From Pomacea canaliculata (taxonomy: Eukaryota > Mollusca > Gastropoda > Architaenioglossa > Ampullariidae): a DNA stretch of 64,000 bases. Position numbers and translations under genes: made by a program. The stretch covers positions 10,278,735 through 10,342,734 of the forward strand of contig NC_037593.1 in the NCBI RefSeq assembly GCF_003073045.1. The letters are read 5' to 3'. Below are positions 1 to 10,330 of this stretch, one piece after another (position 1 is the first letter of the stretch; each line of letters opens with the position of its first letter). The notes under the pieces are model-generated. The model was not told the DNA's origin. It saw nothing but the letters and a program-made list of their open reading frames with translations, and made no database searches.

Positions 1-546
1 TTCCGTTCACCTCGTCGACCTCGATCCTTCCTGCACGCACCCATCCCCGATTTTTAAAAAAGTGCCAAAGCAGATCAGCTGCCGTGGCTATAAACTCTTC
101 GTCGATATTATGAAGCTTTTGAATGGAAGTACATAGGCCCAACAGACATCTGCAAGCTTCGGGAGATGTCGGGGATGAAGCTGTGGTTTACCGAAAGAAG
201 CTGTTGTTCCAGAGGTTAGCACTTTTAAGAACTACCACACTGTCTGGCAAACTTGATAAATATTCGAGGCTGGAGGGAAAAAATATACCACTGCAAACCG
301 ACTTGAATCTGAGGGCCAAAAACAAAAGACTGCCTCAAGATCAAACTCTGAATTTCGCGCACACTCTAGCTCTGGAGTCTCAAGGGATCACGAACAGTTA
401 AAAGACAACCTGTGGACCTTGCGATCTCGAAACCTTGCGCAAACAATCCGCCCTCTCTAGCACTGGAGGTGTGAATGGCTCCCACCAGCAAGAACGGACA
501 ACCGCTAAATGTCCCGCTCCTCTCTAGTGGTGGAGAAATAAAAGGG
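1..546. other. No gene recognised; flank downstream of the Rho-type gene
   Basis: This stretch lies beyond the stop codon of the minus-strand Rho-type gene and may include its 3' UTR. A 92-codon plus-strand open frame (123-401) resembles no family I know and has no supporting context. I see no repeat or RNA gene here. Confidence 0.4.
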
Positions 547-2651
547 TCACAACGGCAAGAAACTTCGAAAAGAACGAGTTCGTCGGTGACGTTTGAGAAT
601 CAGACGCGCTGTCTCCTGGAAAATCGATGTTAGTCCCTGGTTAATTTTCGCCGAGCATTCAAAGTACGCCTTGGCTCCGATTTCCAAGGCGACCTTTTGA
701 CCCTCGTCGTAGCTAACGGGGCGTCTGTGGCTAGGGCTGGCAGGAGACTCGCTGAATCTCGACTCCTCCGGGAGGTTGCCGGGGACCGAAGGATCGAAGA
801 ACGTCGAGCGGAGGTCGGATTTAAGCCCCAGCAGCAGGATGGGCACCTTGGCCAGGTGAGTGCGCACCTCAGGTAGCCAGAGGTTGGAGACGTTGCGCAA
901 GCTGCTGTGACTGTCCACGGAGAAGCAGATGAGGATGACGTCAGAGTCCGGATACATGAAGGGGCGCAAGTGTTCGTAACCCTCCTGACCCGCTGTGTCG
1001 AACAAACTAAGCATAATCTGAAACAAAACAAATCAAAAAACGAGTGAACTGCGCGTCCGTAACACATACGAACATCAGCGAAGCAAACTAAAAATAGCAT
1101 CCAAAAATACAGTGGAACCTCGGTTAACGAACTTAATCCGTTCTGGAAAGCTGTTCGTTATCCGAAATGTTCGTTATCCGAAACAATTTTTTCCATAAGA
1201 AATAAAGGAAATAGATTTAATTGGTTCCCAGCCCCTGTTGACTCGCTAATATTTGAAAGTTACAGGCTGTATAGGTTTTAATGAGAACAGTTAGAATGCA
1301 ATTTAAATGGAGTTAAACATAAAAACATTAACGAAAGAATTTAAACATCAGGAAACTTGCCGTTTTAACGGCGTGGTTGGAAGCAGGTGTGGGGAGGAAT
1401 GGGTGGAATTACTGCTTTGATTCCCCCCTCCATGAGCACACGTGACATTATAAAATCGGGGGTGACTTCCCTTTTCTGTAGCTTTGAGGTTAAAGGAAAA
1501 AACTTGTCCAGTGTCTGTTCCTTCTGTCTTTTTGTAAAACTCTTCGATAATACGACATCACATATCCAACAGACACATGCCACCTTCATACTTTGAAATC
1601 ATTTCCGTTTTCAATTCATTTGTTGGCCGCTTCCTTGTCATTACCTCACTACTATTAATTGCTCTTAATCTTCTTTGGAGCCATGATTGAGGATTATCAT
1701 TAAAATAAAGCACAAAAATCACTAAATAAGAAAGATGTGCATAGATAAGGAACGACCGATCGTAACTGTGTCTCGAGCGCGAGTGATTACCTGCTGGTCG
1801 GTCACGTGTGGTTACGTGGCTGTTCGTTATCCGAAATTTTGTTCGCTATCCGAGACAAAACTTTAACGAAATTTTTGTTCGTTATCCGAAATATTCGCTA
1901 ACCGAGGCGTTCGCTAACCGAGGTTTCACTGTAGTATCTTCTGTCGTAAGGTAGTAAGCGTAATTCACTATAAAAAAAAAAAAAATTACGCAGAGCAACA
2001 ACATAGCGGTATTTGGGGGAGGGGGGAGTGTTGCAAATAATTTGAGTTAACCTTTTTCATTCTTAGTAATCTGATGCATGCGCTGAATGAGCAAATACGT
2101 ATGTTTAACCACTGCTAACCACAATCAGAAATGGAAAACTCGTCTACTCTAAATTCATTTGTTGTGTTGTTGCTGGCTAGTGAAGACACACATACAAATC
2201 CGCTGCATATCTAAAACAGCGGGGCAACGTCCTTACACTGTATCCTTCTGGATTACTGCCAGATTAGCGGCTATCAGCGAGTATCTGTCATTCACTGCCA
2301 GCCCAACTTGCTCAACCACAACCCAGCACAGCCCCAGACATTCGCTCACTCACCCCAACACCAATCACAAACACAACAACGCAGTCCAACTCGAATCCAA
2401 CTCACACACGCACTCACTCCTTCCAACCCATCTCACAACAACCCAACTCTCTCACTGATCGCCAACTCACTCGCTCACCTTTCTCTTCTTGAGAAAGACC
2501 GGCGCTGCCTGATTCTCGAAGATGGTCGGCTGGTAGCGTTCGTCAAACTCGTTGTTGACAAAGCGCAGGAGGAGGGAAGTCTTGCCCACTGTCCCGTCCC
2601 CCACCACAACCACCTTCCCCACCAAATGACAGTCTAGCTCCTCGCGGTCAT
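547..2651 (-). CDS. Atypical Rho-family small GTPase, last two exons (5' exon not found)
   Basis: This encodes a Rho-type small GTPase, a membrane or cytoskeletal signalling switch in known family members. Exon 2479-2651 is entered in phase 1 after a CAG acceptor. It encodes DDREELDCHLVGKVVVVG, then the P-loop GDGTVGKTS and switch I PTIFEN. It ends AAG|gtgag. Exon 547-1017 follows in phase 0 (156 aa and stop). It carries DTAGQEGYEHLRP (switch II with the catalytic Gln), the Rho-like segment RPVSYDEGQKVALEIGAKAYFECSAK, and the G5 motif SAK. Two things are odd. The G4 motif reads LKSD where Rho proteins have NKxD or TKxD. The protein ends in basic residues followed by RSFLPL, with no CAAX prenylation box. 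The N-terminal exon with the start codon should lie above 2651, but I could not identify it. The nearest relatives may be RhoU/RhoV-like or Rnd-like proteins; I could not decide. Confidence 0.85.
1110..1931. mobile_element. Tigger/pogo-like (Tc1-mariner) non-autonomous element
   Basis: The 822-bp element is bounded by inverted repeats of the form CAGTGRAACCTCGGTTARCG, each flanked by TA (1108-1109 and 1932-1933). That is the target duplication of Tc1/mariner-Tigger elements. Both ends carry extra subterminal copies of GTTCGTTATCCGAAAT, in direct and inverted orientation. No transposase frame is present. It sits in the intron between the two visible exons of the Rho-type gene. Confidence 0.85.
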
Positions 2652-4310
2652 CTGAAAAACAATATCAAGAGATAAGCTATTAGTCTAGTAAGTGGGATCT
2701 ACTGAAAAGAAATGCGTGAGAGAAAGGGGTGGATAGGGTTCAAGTATGACCGGACAATTCTCTTGACATCAAAACACATAGAGAAACTAGAGGAATAATT
2801 ACATACATCCTCCTATCGATGGGACGGAAGAAATCTACCATAATAAAATCATCTGTTCTTCATGTCTGTAATGCCAATAGGTTGTGTGTGTGAGTGTAGG
2901 GACGGGCGTGTGTGTAAGAGAAAGAGGTTCTGACCTGTTGATTATTTTAGCATTGATTTAGCCATCTCGTTCACATCAAGCGGTAAGTCCTCAGTTTTAT
3001 AATAACATTGGGTCCACAAACGTTATCTATAACTATTAAGATAGTAAATAGATAAGGTTATAACCACAGCATAGGTTAATGGAGGATAACAGCTCAGCCA
3101 AAGGCAAATAAGACAGGATATGGTCAGAACAGAAGGCACTTCTTCAAACCCGAAAAAAGAACAACCTGAACGATTAAATACGCGTAATACACAAAACAAA
3201 AAGAACGGAATTGACATTAGGAACAAATGAAAGTGAATAGGTGGAGTGTTAGACTACACAGCATCTCCTTCAAACAGCATCTCTCAGAATTCTTACAGGA
3301 GGAAAGTTTCTAGAGCACACACACACATAGAGCTCGTAAATAACCATGGTTGTACCGTGCAGCACATAATTGTTAACAGACCTTTGTTTTGTACAAGTTT
3401 TCCCGCAGTGCTGTAACTTCAGAGACAGAGAATGCACAGAAGAGACGGGTGGCGGTTGTGTGTGTAGGAGAGGGTGGGGGTGATAGTGGGAGTTAACACG
3501 CTGCTCTTTTAGACGTTTCCTTCCCCATGAACACTCAGCTGCTATTCAATGCTTATCGTGTAGACGTTTCAATCTGCGAGCAGCCAGCAAACGTTTCATT
3601 GTGTTTTGTTTAGCAGCTGCAGCAGGAGGAAGCTACAAACCAAAGGATGCGAGAGTCTACAGTGAGGCTTGTGAGAAACTAACCAAACCAGGGCGGGGGA
3701 AGAAGTGGGGGGGAATGACATTGTATAGCTGAATGTACACGCTATACCACGTTTACTTTCTGTGCACTGTATGTGGGGTTTTTTGGTAATTTTTTTTAGA
3801 TGTTAAGTCAAGATAATATGTCGGTTATGTGTCGACTGGCTCACGTCTCCGTAAGAAAAAAATATTTTTTACCGTGTGTGTGTGTGAGAGAGACAGAGTT
3901 TGTCTCTCTCTCTCTAGGTGTGTGTGTGTTCGCGCTTATGTAAAATGTTGGTTATTGTGGACAGTAGTGGCTAAGAGTATCATGACAATCAGGCCAATGG
4001 ATCATTTGCTGGATCGATCAGCTTTGTGTCTGACCTGCTGATCAGGGAGTTCTACTATGTTAGTGACCAAACGACAGCTGCTGTGACACCACCCAAGACA
4101 CACTCCTGCTGTTCTCTTTCCTCCTAGAGTCTCGTCCTACTCTGAGCTACATTTACTTTCTGCAAGAGTTTTTGATGCTATATTCTGTGTTCTTATGGTA
4201 GAATTCAACCACGTTCTTCCAGAAAATAATCTATTATATTGCCCCAAGACTTCGTTCCACAAAAACTATCTGATGTTAATAGAAGTGTGTGTGTTGGGGG
4301 TTGGTGGGTG
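2652..4310. other. Non-coding DNA with simple repeats
   Basis: I see no gene here. It contains a (TG)n/(GA)n low-complexity patch near 3880-3930 and smaller TG runs near 2880-2920. It is the expected direction for the missing first exon of the Rho-type gene, but no convincing exon was found. Confidence 0.4.
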
Positions 4311-4400
4311 GGTAGAGTGGTGTTTAACGCGAAGCAAGTAAGTAAGGATATTTCACGGTAAAACAGCCGGTCCTGCAAACAGGTGCCAAATGTAGAGAAA
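4311..4400 (+). repeat. Dispersed SINE-like repeat, copy A
   Basis: The core GTGTTTAACGC, then AAGTAAGTAAGG, TTTCACGG and CAGCC..TCCTGCAAACAGG matches three other places in the window (about 7048, 8195 and 27745). The copies are diverged. The boundaries and class are not known; the repeated core suggests a SINE or the UTR of a non-autonomous element. Confidence 0.5.
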
Positions 4401-4939
4401 ACAGACGTTTCTAGCAAAAATCTCTGACATTAGCAGCAGAAATCGGTTACACATCTAGCACAGACTAGCCAAAACGGAGAGCTAATCGGGGTCTTCAACA
4501 TCAGAAGTGAGCGTGTTTGTGGGAGTGAAGAGGAGAGGTCGGGTGGAGGGAAAGAACGATGCCAACAGTCGTGAAAAAAGTCTTTACGAAGCCACCATCA
4601 CCGTGACACGTGCAGTACTACTTTAGCCACAAAATAAAAACTTGAAACTAGGATCGACTTCCTTCTTTGAGGTTTTTGACAGGAGCAAATGCAGGACGTT
4701 TAATATAAAGGAGTAGCAAAAGTAAAACGCACAGATTATGTGGATGTTTTATAAACCAAGCTTGTTAATGAATCTATGTATGCATTCTTGTGTGTGTGAG
4801 AGAGAGATGACTGGATCCGAGGTGTTACGTGTTGCTATCTATGTAACAGAATCTAGAAGTGTAAGTCGAAATTTGTAGATGTGATGCCAATTGTCCAGGG
4901 GATAAAAACGGGATATAGGTCATTAGGGTCAATATAAAA

Positions 4940-5114
4940 CAGGGCTTCTGCTTACGCAAAAAATTGCGTACAGTACGCATTAAAAGTTCGGAGGACCCCT
5001 TCAATTTTCGTCAATGGGGTCCCCTTTAAATTTGAGCGAAGAACAGGGACCCCTTAAAAATCTGAAGAAGGGGTCCCTGGGACCCCAAAGAATTTAGCCT
5101 TAGCAGAAGCCCTG
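4940..5114. mobile_element. Hairpin-forming MITE, 175 bp
   Basis: The ends are inverted repeats CAGGGCTTCTGCT...AGCAGAAGCCCTG. The interior is also self-complementary around AGGGGTCCC/GGGACCCC blocks, so most of the element can fold back. The sequence ATAAAA flanks both sides and may be the target duplication. The CAGGG termini recall hAT elements, but hAT duplications are 8 bp, so I leave the superfamily open. Confidence 0.7.
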
Positions 5115-5863
5115 ATAAAAGAACATTTTCTCTTATAAGTTCACAATGTGTCGTGTAAAAACAGAATGTCGTTATTATCATACTCGACCAGTGACGGGAC
5201 AATGAAGTCTGAAAATGAAGTGAATCACATCATAACCTCGCGTTTTCCTGACCATTTAACACATCTCAATAAACACACCTGTACGTTTGTTTGACGCCCT
5301 CACGCGCACTCACCAGTATGCTCATCTGACCTCGTCTCCTCACAAAACACATCTGTCAACTCGTTTGATGTCGTCCACTCACACACTTTATAACGCTCAC
5401 CTGTCTGCTCGTTTAATGTCCCCTCACTTGCCTGATTTCATCCACTCACCAAGTTCTCACAAAACTCACCTGACTGCCCTCGTCCACACGAGAAGATCGA
5501 CATTGCAGTGCCTGAGGTTCTGTGATCCCAGGTGGACCAACGGTAATCCCTTGCAGCACGAAATATGGCACCCGGATCACCACCAGTTGCTGCTGTTGTT
5601 GTTATCTACCCATGGTAGTTCGAAATGTGTGAGGCCAACTCTCTCTCTCACACACACACCTCCTTGTAACGCTGCGTGGGAAACGGAAACCGTCGAAGAT
5701 TCCTGATGCTATTGGCCTACAGCTTCAGTTGCGGCGGCTGGGGCGCGAGGAGAGGGCGTTACAATAGTCAGGCACGCGACGGATTACGTCAAGCAAACAC
5801 ATGCGGCGAGACCCGATCGTTTGCACCACAGACGGAAGAATGTCGCAGGGTTTGCACTGTGCT

Positions 5864-6145
5864 ACATGCCACACTCTTCTAATGTCTATGCCTGATGCCA
5901 CAATATTTATGCTAGATGCCACACAATTTTAGTGTAAATACCGCCCCGATTTCGTATCTTTGCTAGATGCTACACGGTTTCAGCAGATTGTTAGACGCTG
6001 CAAGTCATTTATAGATGAAAGTATACCGCGTTGCTTACAAACAACGTCCATGGTAGATATCACGCGTGTCCAGCATATATGCTAGATACTACGAAAGCCG
6101 TGCCATCTACAAAATGTGTCAGCTATCTCGGCTAGAAATCACAAA
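5864..6145. repeat. Degenerate tandem-like repeat with a roughly 27-30 bp period
   Basis: The motif (G)CTAGATRCYACAC and its variants start near 5864, 5893, 5913, 5964, 5992, 6012, 6054, 6083 and 6133. Most gaps are close to 20-30 or 50-60 bases. It looks like an old, decayed minisatellite. No coding frame runs through it. Confidence 0.5.
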
Positions 6146-7047
6146 GATACCGGGGTATCTATTCCTGCGCGTCCATGGAGGTCAGTCGCCGCTGGTCGCA
6201 CGTGAGCTGAGATAACATGCTGTCGACTTGAACGACGCTGCGGTGATGCTGCAGGAGTTCGTCTTTTGGGTTTCTGTTGGATTTTTTTTTTACCTTTTCA
6301 TCGCTGGAAAATTACTGCGCGCGCAGCTACCAACCCTTCCGATCCCTCACTTTCTCTGAGCTCTCTGACGAATCGATCGGCCGACATTCCGAGGGTTAAT
6401 TACTTCTCGCGACATTGATCAACAGCCGCCGCGAGCTCGCTCTAGTCACTTCCACAGGTGAAGAGGCAGTCGATGCCCGCCAGCCGCATGCGCACTCACA
6501 GGCTTTCGGATCTGTCAGGTTTTGGAAAATGATAATAAACGCAAAATTTATATAGCGCATACTCACACTCTTAAGGAGTATGCTCTTAGCTCTTAAGAAC
6601 AAGAACGAAACATGGTCAACATACGAGGGACAGAAGAACAAACAACATGTAATGGGCAGGGTGGGGGGGGGGGATCTCACAAGATTTCCAGATGAAAGTA
6701 TAGAAGTCTGTGGATGACCTTTTACGACCGTACCTGTTGTTTGCCCTCCAACGCAATCACCGGTGCAGTTGGACTTTCCCCGCCTGTTCCTTTTTCTCAA
6801 AACAACGATTTTTATCATTCCTTCACTATCAATCCTCCCAGCCACCCAGCCAAGAAGGACGCATATCTTTATTATCGCAAAGTGGCTGTGTCATCCGTTT
6901 GACACTGACAACTGTGTCGGTACACCACGCTCAACAGCATTTTAATCACTTATCACGAGAATAGACAACACTGTTCTTTGGTATTGTTTTTTAAATGTCG
7001 CAGACAGAGATAGTGTGGGGAAGACTAAGAGTATGGTAACTGAGGGA

Positions 7048-7110
7048 TGGGGTTAATTGGTGTTACCCCAGCCAGCAACTATAAGGCTATCACGGCAAAG
7101 CAAAGAATGT
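7048..7110 (+). repeat. Dispersed SINE-like repeat, copy B
   Basis: The segment reading GGTGTTACCCCAGCCAGCAACTATAAGGCTATCACGGCAAAGC in outline matches the same core as copies A, C and D, with small insertions and deletions. Only the core is recognisable. Confidence 0.45.
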
Positions 7111-8119
7111 CGGAAGAAATGAAAAAAAAAATCAATAACAAAAACAAAATAATGGCCACTTTATTTTTGAATGACAGATTTTCAAGGGATGTTGTTGCTA
7201 GCAATATTACAAATAACTTTAGAATGGTTTCCATTTATTTTTCTGATTTCGCCGTCCTATGGAGGGAGCGGCAATGCCTGCCACGATCAAGATTTTACCC
7301 CTGTCTGGAAATGCTGCATGCAAGTAAGAGAGAGAGAGGACAAAGAGTCCATTATTTATTCTTGTTTTCAAAGTTAACTCTTGTGAAAAGAAACACGAAA
7401 TCGTCTTCGACGAGTTTCTATTTTTAGCACTGGTCTCACCAAAACCTACCGCCGCTGATTTAACCGAGTTTTACATCGGTTCCATCCGCGGGTTGTATTC
7501 TCCATGCTATTTACATTAATTGTATGTAAAGTATAAATCCATCGCATCGGTTGTTTAATGACTTCCTGTTATAAATCTCCGCATAAACAAACCTTATTTT
7601 TGTTGCTGCTCATACTCATATGTCGTGTAATTTGTACGATATGTTGATTGCATTTTCTCATCTGCGATGTATACTCTGCTTCGATGTAAAGTCATAACAA
7701 ACAAAAAATTCTGAAAGTAATAAAGAGGCATGGTATCGTGAGAATTAGAATTAGGAAATAGCTGTTTAAGGAAATGATGTTGCAAAGAGAGGTCTACTCT
7801 CAAACCCATTGTCGGTCTGTGTGTTTATGTAAACACAAAACACACTGCTATTTGTCAATAGATTCCCCACTCCCCCTAAATTTAGGGAGTTGTTTTATAC
7901 AGTATAATAAAGAGTAATCTCGCAAGACCACGCAGGCACACACACAGAGGCAAACATTCACTCACAGCATCAGAAGGAATTTTGAATGTTAACTCAGAAA
8001 GGGAAAGTATAAAATATTTCCTGTTCTCCTCAGACCAGCAGGTGTACAGGTAAACTGTTTACGGAGAGTGGCCTAAGAACAACACGGAATTTCGCATAAT
8101 CTCCTTTGTTGTCTCCCCC

Positions 8120-8947
8120 GCCTCTTGTTTACCCGGATGCGGCGGGTCACAGCAGGAAGTACTGACCGCGGGAGATTATACAGAGGGGAAAGGGGTTGGT
8201 TGATGGTGTTTAACGCCGTGTCAACAACAAAGGCTAGATCATGGCGAGCAATTGTCAGATTTATTAAAACAATGAAACAAGACTGATAATACGGTGAAAA
8301 AACACTAAATAAAGAACATGCACCAACCCCAAAAAGACAGGGAATAATGACATACAACTTATTCTGGCCTAAAGTGTCCCACTGACAAAGAACCAGGTGA
8401 ATGGCAGACTGCCTTAGCGCCTGGTCAGCAAGAACATTGCCTACGATGCTAGCGTGAGCGGGAGCCCAGATGAAGACAATAAGTTTGTTGCGATGAAGAT
8501 GACCTGCATGAATAGTATAAAACTGAAACTGAAACGCAGTGGTCAATGTGGTGAGTAAGAAGAGCTTGGAGAACAAATAAATTCTGGTCTGGATACCAGC
8601 AAAAAAAGTGCATCAACTTAAAGCTACATAGAGGAAATGGAAAATCCATCAATGTAGATGAAACACGGTATATGCATGATTGTTAGAATGAGTCTTTAAA
8701 CGACACACATACGAAAGGATAAGTTTCAGAGGGCGAAAAGGAAGGGGAGGTTCTACGGCATCTGTGTAAAAATTTTGTACAAGAGTGATGCACCAGGCAG
8801 CCCTTGATGATGAACAGGATGGAGTAGTTTGAGGCAGGAGTCTCGAACAGAGTCATGAATTAATAAACCATAATCAAGCTTGTAGCTGATTAGAGAATGA
8901 CACAAACGAAGATTCTGCGATCCGTGCTTCCCAGATGGCATTGCCAA
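8120..8947 (-). mobile_element. LINE remnant with RT tail and RNase H domain (I/Jockey-like group)
   Basis: Two minus-strand frames read as non-LTR retrotransposon protein. At 8753-8947, SLISYKLDYGLLIHDSVR and LLHPVHHQGL are typical of the end of an RT domain in Jockey/I-group LINEs. At 8073-8576, FIWAPAHASIVGNVLADQAL matches the RNase H motif W-P-H-x-G-x-x-GN-x-x-AD with substitutions. The order (RT then RNase H, minus strand) is right for one element. It is frameshifted and 5'-truncated, so it is dead. A copy of the dispersed SINE-like core lies at its 3' side. Confidence 0.7.
8195..8255 (+). repeat. Dispersed SINE-like repeat, copy C
   Basis: This is the best-preserved core of the family: GATGGTGTTTAACGCCGTGT, then CAACAACAAAGGCTAGATCATGGCGA. 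It abuts the 3' side of the minus-strand LINE remnant. Confidence 0.55.
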
Positions 8948-8949
8948 CT

Positions 8950-10330
8950 AGACGAAAAACGGTCAGAGTAGTACCTTGAGATAAGAAGTGTTTAAATGAC
9001 CTTGGGTTGTTTGTTTCCTAAAGTAAATGGCAAACAGCCGCCTGTGCAGGTTTTGAAGTTAACTTTTTCCCCATTAGTGTAATTAAGCTCTTTTTTGTCG
9101 AATACCACTTGTAAGTGGAGCCTCCACCCCGACTTCTCCCCACGACATGAACACCATCTCTTTATTTTATAGGGGTTTCTTTTACTAACATGTGAGCGCC
9201 ACATAACCACAGTGCCGTACAGACAGTGGAGAACTGAATCTGATGAGCTTTCTTGTACCGCCGCCCTTCAAACCTTCCTTGATACCTTGATAAATCAGAT
9301 ACCCGTAATTGTTGGATGGACAAATTCAACAGATTTTAACAGTCACATTACGGTAGGAGGAAAAGTGACTCATCGATACGACGCTGCCCTGGCAGAGTGA
9401 CCTCGAGTGGTCATCCACTAAAATAACGCAGTGGGTACAACGATACGACAGGAATGAGATACACCTGATGCAAGCAATGTTCGGTGTGACGATAGAGTTC
9501 AAGCGGGGTCGTATGCGATTCGATATAGTGCAAAAGGGTTCGTTTACGAATGGAAACTCCAAAGGGTTCGTCTGTACCTGAAGACAGCGACAGTGTGAGT
9601 GAATTTGGAGTTCAAATATTTCATCGGGTCTATTTTAAGGACTGACGTGATTCTAAGTCTGTGACATGACAGGGGGACGGTGGCACCTGCTGTCCACACT
9701 TCCAGCCGGCAAAGAATGGGAGACCGGAGGGTCTGAATTTTGGGGTTGCAGCTAGTTGTGGACAAATCGTCCTGCAGGTACATGGTGTCATTTGAGAAGA
9801 ACGAGCCAGTTTTATCATTCATTCCCGTGAGTTTGACACGTGACGCGTCTTCAGGGCCGTTACCTTCCATTAGTAGACCACCCTCCAGCAGACATTCTGT
9901 CTTCACGTTAGAGAAAGATATTTGCATTCGCATCTAAAGCAGTACTAGAGCGTGCAAGCTAGGCTGACTTATGACCAAGAGGCGGTTTTGCTACCGTTGT
10001 GTGTGCGTCTCACACACTAACGACCAGACAGATACGTTCTTTCCTTAAAAACATTAGCTGTACGTCGTCGCTGAGGACGGGCCAACTTCCAGTAAACTGA
10101 AAATACAGTTATTCGTCGTTGGTGGGGACGTTTAAACTTTTACTCCGATTATTTTTCTTTATCTTTCTTTCTCACTAAACATTTTATCCTTCCAGTTTCT
10201 TTCTTCTCTACGTCAGAATTCCCATTTTCGCCACTCATCTGTTCTTTTATGTGGGAAATGCGCTTCTAGTGCAAGGCAGGGTGACAAACTGTAGGTCATG
10301 GCCTGGTAAATGACATACAACAGACATTTA
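8950..10330. other. No gene recognised
   Basis: Several short open frames occur on both strands. The longest is 129 codons at 9544-9933 on the minus strand. None resembles a known family and none has convincing splice context. I see no repeats here. Confidence 0.35.

Noticed and set aside
2290-2470. Pro/Thr/His-rich frames in C/A-rich DNA
   Set aside because: These come from a C/A-rich intron stretch of the Rho-type gene and overlap the real splice donor.
6396-6845. 149-codon minus-strand frame as the missing first exon of the Rho-type gene
   Set aside because: It does not provide the phase-1 donor and the short basic lead expected before DDREEL, and the sequence is not GTPase-like.
9544-9933. 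129-codon minus-strand frame
   Set aside because: Overlapping frames on both strands are equally open and none shows a domain.
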